Below are positions 9,490-17,084 of a stretch of 64,000 nucleotides of DNA, in pieces. Made by a program: the position numbers and the translations under genes. A model generated the notes under the pieces. That model had not been told where the DNA came from. It did no database searches and was given only the letters and a program-made list of their open reading frames with translations. Numbering within the stretch: the stretch's first letter is position 1; every line of letters starts with the position of its first letter. Origin of the DNA: RGIG5612 sp045601405 (GTDB taxonomy: Bacteria; Bacillota; Clostridia; Lachnospirales; Lachnospiraceae). Where the stretch lies: NCBI GenBank assembly GCA_045601405.1, contig JAZRZO010000053.1, positions 43,470 to 107,469 on the forward strand, written 5' to 3'.

Positions 9490-10824
9490 TCACGCGGCGT
9501 CTCCCATGCCTTCCCAGTAATCATCCGGGATCATATTAAAGGCGTTACCGCTGTCCTTTATCTCGTAATATTTTCCGTTAAAGCCTATAACATTCGGGCC
9601 TTCTATGCCGATAGTCACAGTGCCTTCTTCTGTAAAGAACGTATATTGTACCTGTCCTCCGGGCTCCGGAGCATCACTCTCTCCAAGCTCTTCTCCTACG
9701 GTGACCTTCTTAAGAGCTTCAAATACTTCTCTTATCTTATTCTGGTCTGTTACCGTGATCTCGACTCCGGGCTTGAACATTACCATTTTCAGTGGCGGGG
9801 AGTCATAAAACCTGTCTTTGAAGGCACTTACCTGAGGGTCGTTGTAAAACGTGAATACATCTGTATTGACAACCGGCTCTGTCTGCAGTCGATCTGCGGA
9901 ATACCCGTCTATGCCGCCTGTTTCCTCAAACTGCTCGTTCAGCTGCTTCCAGTGTATCTTGCAATAGTATTCCCCGTTTATCGAGGGATATTTTTTGCTG
10001 TGGATCTGGGCCTCGTTCTGGCAGTCATATTCTCTGTTATACGCGCACCTTTGAATATTGTCCCCGCCCTCATTCACGGATCTTAGATATGAAAAGCCGA
10101 ATATCAGAGCCCACGCCACTGCTATAGCGGCTATCCCGGCCCGCCTGGATATCCCCTTTTTCGAGAACCTTGCCAGATCTATCCTGTCATCCAGCTTTGT
10201 CCCCTTAAGCTTTTTACATATCGCCGAGCTGATAAGATATCCCATTACGCCGGAAAAGCAGCCTATTATCACTGCCACAAATACGTCCGAAGCATAGTGC
10301 ACCATAAGGTATATTCTTGAAACCGCCGTAAGTACTGCGACAACTGGAAATATCCATGCTATCTTCTTTTTGCCGACTGATATGAAGTACAGCATAAGTG
10401 ATATCGCCACCTCAAATGCCCCCGTTGTATGGCCTGACGTGAAGGAGTAGTCCGACTCGCTGAGCCTGCCTGCGCCCAGATACCATGCCCAGTACTGCGC
10501 GTCATGCTGCAGGGTGTTATAAGGTCTTATCCTCATAACAAGCGGTTTTACAATGACATTTGTTATCAATGTTCCGATGATGACCGCGAAGACCACGGCA
10601 AGACCTGCCTTACGTGTGCGTTTAAAAAAGCACAGTATAAGCCCCAGTACAGCGATCAGTGCGATGTATTCAGCAGCACCCATAGCGGTAAATATCTTGG
10701 CGATCGCCGTTAAGAAGCCGCTTTGGATGCTTCCGAAGAACCGGAAGATGCTCATATCCATATTGTAAAAAACTGAGTTTAGCTGGTCCCCGACAGACCC
10801 TGCCAGTAATAAGTTAGCTGTCAT
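9490..10824 (-). CDS. PAP2-family membrane phosphatase with extra C-terminal domain
   Basis: A 444-residue membrane protein. Residues 1-210 hold six predicted membrane segments and the three PAP2 phosphatase motifs: KPLVMRIRP, SFTSGHTT and SRIYLMVHYASDV. Such proteins dephosphorylate lipid pyrophosphates such as undecaprenyl pyrophosphate or phosphatidic acid outside the membrane. Residues 240-444 form an additional domain beginning after a last membrane segment (AAIAVAWALIFGFSYL). Its first part carries three cysteines (CAYNREYDC and YYCKIHW). I do not recognise this domain; it is probably extracytoplasmic. The start follows AGAAAGGAAATGC. Substrate is not predictable. Confidence 0.85.
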   Translation of the reverse strand: MTANLLLAGSVGDQLNSVFYNMDMSIFRFFGSIQSGFLTAIAKIFTAMGAAEYIALIAVLGLILCFFKRTRKAGLAVVFAVIIGTLITNVIVKPLVMRIRPYNTLQHDAQYWAWYLGAGRLSESDYSFTSGHTTGAFEVAISLMLYFISVGKKKIAWIFPVVAVLTAVSRIYLMVHYASDVFVAVIIGCFSGVMGYLISSAICKKLKGTKLDDRIDLARFSKKGISRRAGIAAIAVAWALIFGFSYLRSVNEGGDNIQRCAYNREYDCQNEAQIHSKKYPSINGEYYCKIHWKQLNEQFEETGGIDGYSADRLQTEPVVNTDVFTFYNDPQVSAFKDRFYDSPPLKMVMFKPGVEITVTDQNKIREVFEALKKVTVGEELGESDAPEPGGQVQYTFFTEEGTVTIGIEGPNVIGFNGKYYEIKDSGNAFNMIPDDYWEGMGDAA

Positions 10825-10908
10825 GCATTTCCTTTCTTTTGCCTTGTTGGTTGAGAATATTATATGGCATTCATTGTACCATAATTCCGGTATTTTTTAT
10901 CTGTTTTT

Positions 10909-11448
10909 TTATTCCGTATCGTCCTTTTCGCTGTCCGTAAGGCACACCACCCTTTTGCTTCTTCTGAACTCATTCATATCTATGAGTCTCTGATTTTCGC
11001 TTCCACGGAATTTCAGACAGAGATTTTTCTGTGCCTGAACGAAAGGCCCGTCTACCAGTATGTCTATGCAGGAAAGCATCTCATCTGTTGCTTCTGTATG
11101 TTTTCTGCCTCCGGAAAGCAGATCTTCGAGCAGGTAGCCTGTAAATGCCCAGATGTCTTTTTTCGGATATCGTTCCCTGACCCTTTTCAGAAACGGAAGC
11201 AGCGCCTCCTGATTTTCCTCTTCAAACGGATCCCCTCCCAACAGCGTCAGCCCCTGAATATAGTCCGGCGCGAGGCTTTCGATTACTTCATCCTCCGCCG
11301 CTGTATCAAAGAAGCTTCCGTATTCGAAGTTCCAGGTTTCCGGCTGGAAGCAGCCCTCGCAGCGATTGCGGCAGCCTGATACGAACAAACTTGTCCTTAC
11401 TCCGCCGCCATTGGCTATATCATATTTTTTTATCGCAGAATAATTCAT
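10909..11448 (-). CDS. nrdG: Anaerobic ribonucleotide reductase activating protein NrdG
   Basis: A 179-residue radical-SAM enzyme that installs the glycyl radical on NrdD. The [4Fe-4S] motif CRNRCEGC (C-x3-C-x2-C) follows VRTSLFVSG, and the SAM-binding GGDPF motif is present in LTLLGGDPFEEENQ. Length is normal. It starts after GAAAGGAGAAAT and lies 99 bases downstream of nrdD in the same direction, with a strong hairpin between them. Its expression therefore probably depends on the nrdD promoter and on read-through or processing at the hairpin. Confidence 0.95.
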   Translation of the reverse strand: MNYSAIKKYDIANGGGVRTSLFVSGCRNRCEGCFQPETWNFEYGSFFDTAAEDEVIESLAPDYIQGLTLLGGDPFEEENQEALLPFLKRVRERYPKKDIWAFTGYLLEDLLSGGRKHTEATDEMLSCIDILVDGPFVQAQKNLCLKFRGSENQRLIDMNEFRRSKRVVCLTDSEKDDTE

Positions 11449-11486
11449 ATTTCTCCTTTCGCGCAGGTTTTTCCTTCACTTACCAG

Positions 11487-11522
11487 CAGCGGCGCGCCAC
11501 TTTGGAAGCTGGCGCGCCGCTG
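11487..11522. repeat. 13-bp GC-rich perfect inverted repeat between nrdD and nrdG
   Basis: CAGCGGCGCGCCA (11487-11499) and TGGCGCGCCGCTG (11510-11522) form a perfect 13-bp stem with a 10-base loop. No T-run follows on the minus strand, so this looks like an mRNA-stabilising or attenuating hairpin rather than a full terminator. Each arm contains the palindrome GGCGCGCC. Confidence 0.8.
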
Positions 11523-11547
11523 ATATATAAAATACTGGCCTGCTGTT

Positions 11548-13761
11548 TTACAGATGGAGAACCCTGTCCCTGATCTCCTGTGTCCTTCCCTGATTCCAGA
11601 ACTGTGTTCCTATGTATCCGCAGGTGCGTCTTGCGACATTCATCTTATCCTGATCACGGTTTTTGCAGTTCGGGCACTCCCATATCAGCTTTCCACCCTC
11701 ATCGGTAACTATGCTTATCTCGCCGTCATATCCGCACTCCTGACAATAGTCACTCTTTGTGTTGAGCTCCGCGTACATTATGTTGTCATAAATATACTGC
11801 ATTACCGCTATAACTGCCTCCAGGTTGTCCTTCATGTCCGGAACCTCCACGTAGCTGATCGCTCCTCCCGGCGACAGAGCCTGGAACTCGGCCTCGAATT
11901 TCAGCTTGTCAAACGCGTTTATCTCTTCCGTAACATGAACGTGATAGCTGTTGGTAATGTAGTTTTTATCAGTTACACCCTCTATCTTTCCAAAACGCTT
12001 CTGGAGGCATTTCGCGAATTTATATGTTGTGGATTCAAGCGGGGTTCCGTAGAGCGAGAAGTCGATATTGTGTTCCGCCTTCCATCCCTTGCACGCTTCG
12101 TTAAGTCTCCTCATTATCTCAAGCGCAAACTCCTTGCCGCCTTCATGCGTATGTGAGCAGCCTTTCATATAATAAGTGCATTCATGGAGTCCCGCATATC
12201 CCAGCGAGATCGTGGAATATCCTCCGAAGAGCAGCTCGTCTATCGGCTCACCCTTTTCAAGACGGGCAAGGGCTCCGTTCTGCCAGAGTATGGGCGCGGC
12301 ATCCGAAAGCGTACCCTTAAGCCTTTCGTGTCTGCAAAGAAGCGCTCTGTAGCACAATTCCAGCCTCTCCTCAAGGATATCCCAGAATGCTGATTCGTTC
12401 TTTCCGCTCGAGCATGCCACATCAACAAGGTTGATGGTGACCACGCCCTGGTTGAACCTGCCGTAATATTTAGCCTTTCCGGGAACATAGTTCTTTGCCT
12501 TAGCTACATTTCCCATCTCCATCGTGCGGTCCGGAGTAAGGAATGAACGGCATCCCATGCATGGATAGCAGTCTCCCTCTCCATTTGCGTTTACCTTATA
12601 TTCAAGCATCTTCTTTTCGGATATGTAGTCAGGCACCATTCTTTTTGCCGTACACTCCGCCGCAAGCTTCGTGAGTTCAAAATATTTTGAGCCCTCGCGG
12701 AGATTGTCTTCCTCAAGCACATATATAAGCTTCGGGAAAGCCGGTGTGATATATATACCCTTTTCATTTTTTACGCCGAGTATCCTCTGGCGGAGAGTTT
12801 CTTCTATTATCAGAGCAAGGTCATCCCTTGTGCGGCCCTCCGGCACTTCGTTAAGGTACATAAATACTGTAACGAATGGAGCCTGTCCGTTAGTCGTCAT
12901 GAGTGTGGTCACCTGATACTGGATGATCTGTATACCCTGCCGGATCTCATCACGAACCCTTTCCTCTACTATGTCCGAGAGCAGTTCTTCCGTATATGGC
13001 ATTTCCATGCGCTCAAACTGGTTTTTGATCTTTCTGTAGAATTTCTCTCTGCTCACTTCAACAAACGGCGCAAGGTGTGATAAAGATATGCTCTGTCCCC
13101 CGTACTGGTTGCTCGCTATCTGCGCGATCGCCTGAGTTGCGATGTTGCAGGCCGTCGCAAAACTCTTCGGAGGCTCTATCATCGTCTCGGAGATAACTGT
13201 ACCGTTCTGAAGCATATCCTCAAGATTCACCAGACAGCAGTTATGCATATGCTGCGCGAAATAATCCGCATCATGGAAATGGATTATGCCCTTTTCGTGA
13301 GCGTCAACGATATCTTCTGGAAGCAGGAATCTTTTGGTGATATCCTTGCTCACCTCACCTGCCATATAATCACGCTGAACTGAATTTACGACAGGATTCT
13401 TGTTGGAATTTTCCTGTTTTACCTCTTCATTGTTGCAGTCCAGAAGACTCAATATCTGCTGGTCTGTTGAATTTGCCTTACGGACTATCGCTCTTTTGTA
13501 GCGGTAAGTAATATAATTGCGGGCAACATTAAAAGCGTTCTGTTCCATTATATGGTTCTCCACCATATCCTGGATCTCCTCCACGCCCGGAGCCCTGTCC
13601 ATGAGTGAGCACTCTTCCATTACCGCGTTAACTATAAGGTGAATTGTAAGAGGCTTCATTTTTTCTGTATCCGCAACAGATTCGTTTGCTTTGATTATAG
13701 CGGCCTCGATCTTTGAGGCATCGAACTGAACCTCCTCGCCGCTCCTTTTGATTATCTTCAT
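11548..13761 (-). CDS. nrdD: Anaerobic ribonucleoside-triphosphate reductase NrdD
   Basis: A 737-residue class III ribonucleotide reductase, making deoxynucleotides without oxygen. Residues 1-90 form an ATP-cone regulatory domain (MKIIKRSGEEVQFDASKIEA). The catalytic barrel includes HMHNCCLVNLEDML and NLVDVACSSGKNE. The zinc-binding tail has two pairs of cysteines (CQECGYDGE and CPNCKNRD), and the glycyl-radical loop is RRTCGYIGTQFWNQGR near the C-terminus. All key residues seem intact. The start is the ATG at 13761; the ribosome-binding site is modest (AAAGGACAGGG). Transcription is from a near-perfect promoter overlapped by NrdR boxes. Confidence 0.97.
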   Translation of the reverse strand: MKIIKRSGEEVQFDASKIEAAIIKANESVADTEKMKPLTIHLIVNAVMEECSLMDRAPGVEEIQDMVENHIMEQNAFNVARNYITYRYKRAIVRKANSTDQQILSLLDCNNEEVKQENSNKNPVVNSVQRDYMAGEVSKDITKRFLLPEDIVDAHEKGIIHFHDADYFAQHMHNCCLVNLEDMLQNGTVISETMIEPPKSFATACNIATQAIAQIASNQYGGQSISLSHLAPFVEVSREKFYRKIKNQFERMEMPYTEELLSDIVEERVRDEIRQGIQIIQYQVTTLMTTNGQAPFVTVFMYLNEVPEGRTRDDLALIIEETLRQRILGVKNEKGIYITPAFPKLIYVLEEDNLREGSKYFELTKLAAECTAKRMVPDYISEKKMLEYKVNANGEGDCYPCMGCRSFLTPDRTMEMGNVAKAKNYVPGKAKYYGRFNQGVVTINLVDVACSSGKNESAFWDILEERLELCYRALLCRHERLKGTLSDAAPILWQNGALARLEKGEPIDELLFGGYSTISLGYAGLHECTYYMKGCSHTHEGGKEFALEIMRRLNEACKGWKAEHNIDFSLYGTPLESTTYKFAKCLQKRFGKIEGVTDKNYITNSYHVHVTEEINAFDKLKFEAEFQALSPGGAISYVEVPDMKDNLEAVIAVMQYIYDNIMYAELNTKSDYCQECGYDGEISIVTDEGGKLIWECPNCKNRDQDKMNVARRTCGYIGTQFWNQGRTQEIRDRVLHL

Positions 13762-13814
13762 CTCGTCCCTGTCCTTTCACAAACCTTTTGTCTTACTTTT
13801 TAGCTGTATGAGGA

Positions 13815-13842
13815 ATTATACTATATCTTGTGGTGCTGTCAA
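13815..13842 (-). promoter_or_regulatory. nrdD promoter
   Basis: On the minus strand TTGACA (13837-13842) and TATAAT (13815-13820) are separated by 16 bases; both hexamers match consensus exactly. The nrdD start lies about 54 bases downstream of the -10 element. Confidence 0.85.
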
Positions 13843-13865
13843 GGATTATTGTCCATATTTGGTGT
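13818..13865 (-). promoter_or_regulatory. Tandem NrdR boxes
   Basis: Two 16-bp sites, 13818-13833 (plus strand ATACTATATCTTGTGG) and 13850-13865 (TGTCCATATTTGGTGT), share the NrdR-box pattern with its CNATAT core and GTG flank. They lie 32 bp apart, about three helical turns, as is usual for NrdR. The first covers the -10 element and spacer of the nrdD promoter, and the second lies just upstream of the -35. This predicts repression by NrdR-dATP. Confidence 0.8.
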
Positions 13866-14049
13866 ATTTTAATATTTTTTTAATATTTTTGAAAAAAAAG
13901 CACCTCCGACTTTATTTATTCATCTTTTATTCATCCGCAGTGACTCCTTCCCGAATGCCAAAGAATTTGGCTTTTTTGATACCGGCAGAAAAAAACATAC
14001 AGTTACTACAAGCATTATGCAGTTTATATGCATCTGATCATGTACAATC

Positions 14050-14538
14050 GAAAGGGGGAAATATGATATCGGTATCGCGGGTATGACGGTTACCGACGAA
14101 CGTCTTAAGAGTGTCAACTTCTCTGACACATACGCGACCGGCGTTCAGGTTATCGTTGTAAAATAAGGCTCCGCGACCACATCTCCCGATGACCTGACGG
14201 ATGTCCGTATAGGTGTTCAGATGGATACAACAGGCGATATCTACTGCTGTTAAGATTTCAGCGATGATCATGTCAGCGAATATAAAACAGGCTCTGACGC
14301 TATACAGGCGCTCATAAGTGATAAAGTTGACTGCGTTGTCATTGACAATGAGCCTGCAAAATCCTATGTCAGCTCAAACGCGGGACTTAAGATCATTGAC
14401 ACCGAATACATGGTTGAGGAATATGCCATCTGCATTTCCAAGAATAATACCAAGCTTTTAGATGATATCAACGCTGCTCTTGCCGAACTGAAGAAATCCG
14501 GAAGGTTCGATGAGATAATAAGCAAATATATAAAATAA
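14050..14538 (+). pseudogene. Decayed amino-acid ABC transporter substrate-binding protein
   Basis: One reading frame from 14050 to the TAA at 14536 reads RGKYDIGIAGMTVTDERLKS onward and matches the C-terminal half of family 3 solute-binding proteins (PF00497-type). The phrases GMTVTDER, NFSDTYATG, KTGSDAIQALISDKVDCVV and the ending LKKSGRFDEIISKYIK are characteristic. Two in-frame stops interrupt it (14164-14166 and 14251-14253), and the N-terminal half, including the signal peptide, is absent. No frameshift is needed. A possible permease start remnant (ATG at 14615 after AGAGGGG) follows, with only about 20 plausible codons. Remains of a lost transporter operon. Confidence 0.85.
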
Positions 14539-14689
14539 CAGATGCTTGAAATTCAGCAGCATATTACTTCCGCAGGGACTTTAGCTCTGCGGAAGTAGTA
14601 ATAAGAGGGGAAAAATGGAATCATTCTTCCGGGGGATTTTTCTCAAATCCTCAGAATCCGAGATTAAAAGATTTTCCGGGCAAAGTTCT

Positions 14690-14715
14690 GGTCTGACATC
14701 TTTATCTGTCAGACC
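14690..14715. terminator. Hairpin at the end of the pyridoxal kinase gene
   Basis: GGTCTGACA (14690-14698) and TGTCAGACC (14707-14715) form a 9-bp stem with an 8-base loop. It overlaps the last codon and stop of the pyridoxal kinase gene. There is no clean T-run, so termination is only tentative. Confidence 0.45.
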
Positions 14716-15554
14716 TTTGTCCCTTCTTCAAGTGTCTTTATAAGCCCTCCAAGCTGAGGCTCAAACTTCACGCCATACCAGTGGTCTTCGTCATCCGCAG
14801 TTCCTCTTATGCAGTCAACGGTAAAATCCGCTGCAACGCATGCCGCGTTCACTGCCCCCACATTTCTCATAAGAGCGCCTACAAAGGCTGAGGAATAGAT
14901 ATCGCCTGTTCCATGGCAGCTTCCCGCTATCTGCTCATGCTCATAATATGATGAAAATCCCGCTTCATATATCTCTACTCCCGTATATCCCTCTCTGAAC
15001 GATACTCCCGTAAGTATCACACAGCCTCCGCAAAGCTCGTCTAATGCGGAAAGCAGTTCATCCGTATATGCCTGATCATATTTTTCTCTGTATTCGATAT
15101 CTGTAAGGAGGCACGCCTCTGTGATATTCGGAAGTATTATGTCTGCTCCCGCGCACAGCCACTTCATACCCTCAACATATTCCTCGTCAAAGCCTGTATA
15201 CAGTTTACCGTTGTCAGCCATTGCCGGATCTATCACCCGTACGCCGCCGCTGATCAGACAGTCATCCATTATCCGGGCAACATGTTTTATCTGCTTTACG
15301 CTTCCGAGATATCCGGTATATACAGCGTCAAAAAAAATATCCGTCTCCACCCAATGCTTTCTGATCTTTGGCATTTCCGCTGTAAGATCCTTAAAGGTGA
15401 AGCCTTCAAAGCCGCCGGTATGCGTGGACAGAACGGCTGACGGTATGATACAGCACTCATGGCCGCACGCTGAAATGATGGGGAGTGCCACTGTTCCAGA
15501 GCACTGCCCCAGGCATGATATATCCTGTATCGTTAGTATCCTTTTGTAGTCCAT
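14709..15554 (-). CDS. pdxY: Pyridoxal/pyridoxamine kinase
   Basis: A 281-residue ribokinase-fold enzyme phosphorylating the B6 vitamers. The N-terminus (RILTIQDISCLGQCSGTVALPI) is the usual start of this family. STHTGGFEGFTF is the substrate-binding region, and VRVIDPAMADNGKLY and GADIILPNITEACLL follow. The ATP site and catalytic aspartate are in SCHGTGDIYSSAFVGAL. It stands alone. Whether pdxY or pdxK is the better symbol is not decided by sequence. Start at the ATG after CAGAGGGAAGATTC. Confidence 0.88.
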   Translation of the reverse strand: MDYKRILTIQDISCLGQCSGTVALPIISACGHECCIIPSAVLSTHTGGFEGFTFKDLTAEMPKIRKHWVETDIFFDAVYTGYLGSVKQIKHVARIMDDCLISGGVRVIDPAMADNGKLYTGFDEEYVEGMKWLCAGADIILPNITEACLLTDIEYREKYDQAYTDELLSALDELCGGCVILTGVSFREGYTGVEIYEAGFSSYYEHEQIAGSCHGTGDIYSSAFVGALMRNVGAVNAACVAADFTVDCIRGTADDEDHWYGVKFEPQLGGLIKTLEEGTKV

Positions 15555-15590
15555 ATGAATCTTCCCTCTGTTCCTCTGAAAATTTTCACC

Positions 15591-15599
15591 ATTATATCA
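15591..15599 (-). promoter_or_regulatory. Extended -10 promoter of pyridoxal kinase
   Basis: On the minus strand the sequence reads TGATATAAT, a TGn extension followed by consensus TATAAT (15591-15596), about 36 bases before the start codon. No good -35 is visible, as is common for extended -10 promoters. Confidence 0.5.
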
Positions 15600-15631
15600 C
15601 ATCATCCGTCCACAGAAAATGACACACTCAT

Positions 15632-15696
15632 AGTCTTCCTCCTCCGGAATGATGACGTTGTGGTCTGCAACAGCCTTCCCCCCCTCCGGGGGAAGG
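15632..15696 (+). repeat. Dispersed 65-bp repeat, family B, copy 1
   Basis: This 65-bp segment begins AGTCTTCCTCC and ends in the hairpin CCTTCCCCC-loop-GGGGGAAGG (15674-15696, 9-bp stem). It aligns without gaps to the minus strand of 19625-19689. Non-coding, between pyridoxal kinase and malic enzyme. Confidence 0.8.
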
Positions 15697-15725
15697 TGTC
15701 GCCGCAGGCGTATGAAATCTTACAA

Positions 15726-15805
15726 TCCCGCCTCGGAGCATATATACCTCCGGGCGATGATGCCGGTTTAATCGCCCGGAGGTATATATGCTGTTTCATC
15801 GTGAG
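15726..15805 (+). repeat. Dispersed 80-bp palindromic repeat, family A, copy 1
   Basis: This element starts TCCCGCCTCGGAGCATATAT and contains a perfect 21-bp inverted repeat (15738-15758 with 15771-15791, loop 12 bases). It matches the copies at 39063-39142 and 51579-51658. Its right end has lost the GCGGGG found in the other copies. Confidence 0.85.
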
Positions 15806-15850
15806 CTCATACCATGCCGGAGCGCGGCGAACGACATTCTTCCAAAGTCT

Positions 15851-15879
15851 TTGACATTGCAGTTGCTGATAAATAAAAT
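15851..15879 (+). promoter_or_regulatory. Promoter of malic enzyme
   Basis: TTGACA (15851-15856), a 17-base spacer and TAAAAT (15874-15879), ending 24 bases before the start codon. Family A and B repeats lie directly upstream. Confidence 0.65.
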
Positions 15880-15902
15880 AGTGAAAATGGAGGAATGAAA
15901 AA

Positions 15903-17084
15903 ATGAACATTGCTGATGAGAGTCTTGCCCTGCATTATGAAAAAAAAGGCAAGATAGAAATAGTGTCAACCGTAGAGGTAAAGGATAGTCACGATCTTTC
16001 GCTGGCATACACGCCGGGTGTGGCCAAGCCGTGTCTCGAGATACAAAAGGACCGGGCGCTTTCATTTGACCTTACAAGAAGATGGAATCTGTGCGCGGTC
16101 ATCACTGACGGCAGCGCGGTGCTGGGTCTCGGAAACATCGGGCCGGAGGCGGCCATGCCGGTCATGGAGGGCAAATGTGTTCTGTTTAATGAGTTCGGCG
16201 GTGTTGACGCCTTTCCTCTCTGTGTGGACACACAGGACGTTGATGAGTTTGTTGAGACCGTATGCAATATTTCCAAAAGCTTCGGTGGGATAAACCTGGA
16301 GGATATCTCTGCTCCGAGGTGTTTTGAGATAGAAGAAAAACTTAAGGAAAGATGCGATATTCCGATCTTTCATGACGACCAGCACGGAACCGCTGTGGTA
16401 GTGCTGGCAGGTATGATCAACGCACTTAAGGCTGTCGGAAAGGAAAAAGAGACTCTCAAGGTCGCAGTGAGCGGAGCGGGAGCCGCAGCTACAGCAGTTG
16501 TAAAGCTGCTGCTTGGCTTCGGGATAAAAAATATCATCATGTGTGACAGCAAAGGAATACTAAGTAAAAACAGACAGGATCTGAATCCGGCAAAACTGGC
16601 AATGGCCGGGATAACAAACCCCGGTGAGGCGGAGGGAACACTCAGGGATGCTGTTATGGGAGCGGATGTCTTTATCGGTGTGTCTGCTCCGGGACTGCTT
16701 ACAGGAGAAATGATCAGGTCTATGGCATGCGACCCGGTGATATTTGCCTGCGCCAACCCGACTCCGGAGATCTTTCCGGATGAGGCGATGGCCGCGGGAG
16801 CAGGGATAGTGTGTACGGGCAGAAGCGACTTTCCGAACCAGGTCAATAATGTGCTCGCGTTTCCCGGGATATTCAGAGGCGCGTTTGACGTAAGGGCAAA
16901 GGATATAAACGAGGAGATGAAGCTGGCGGCTGCTAATGCCATAGCGTCGCTGATATCTGATAATGACATTGCAAACGGCAGGATAATACCGGAGGCGTCA
17001 GACTTGAGAGTGGGAGAGGCTGTCGCAAAGGCAGTTGCCGGGGCCGCCATAAGAACGGGCACGGCACAGAAGGGAAATGAATGA
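15903..17084 (+). CDS. NAD(P)-dependent malic enzyme (oxaloacetate-decarboxylating)
   Basis: A 393-residue short bacterial malic enzyme converting malate to pyruvate and carbon dioxide with reduction of NAD(P). Family signatures are SLAYTPGVAKPC, TDGSAVLGLGNIGPEAAMPVMEGK, INLEDISAPRCFEIE and the nucleotide-binding stretch AVSGAGAAATAVVKLLL. The region CANPTPEIFPDEA is also typical. Start is the ATG after GGAGGAATGAAAAA. It overlaps the transporter gene by four bases (ATGA), so the two form one unit, which suggests the transporter feeds malate or another dicarboxylate to this enzyme. Cofactor preference is not resolved. Confidence 0.95.
   Translation: MNIADESLALHYEKKGKIEIVSTVEVKDSHDLSLAYTPGVAKPCLEIQKDRALSFDLTRRWNLCAVITDGSAVLGLGNIGPEAAMPVMEGKCVLFNEFGGVDAFPLCVDTQDVDEFVETVCNISKSFGGINLEDISAPRCFEIEEKLKERCDIPIFHDDQHGTAVVVLAGMINALKAVGKEKETLKVAVSGAGAAATAVVKLLLGFGIKNIIMCDSKGILSKNRQDLNPAKLAMAGITNPGEAEGTLRDAVMGADVFIGVSAPGLLTGEMIRSMACDPVIFACANPTPEIFPDEAMAAGAGIVCTGRSDFPNQVNNVLAFPGIFRGAFDVRAKDINEEMKLAAANAIASLISDNDIANGRIIPEASDLRVGEAVAKAVAGAAIRTGTAQKGNE

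Noticed and set aside
9446..9493. Longer start of the M18 aminopeptidase
   Set aside because: There is no ribosome-binding site at 9493; the extension contains the AGGAGG that serves the start at 9445.
15555..15910. Open frames on both strands between pyridoxal kinase and malic enzyme
   Set aside because: They run through the two repeat elements and a promoter, have no ribosome-binding sites and encode low-complexity, non-homologous peptides.
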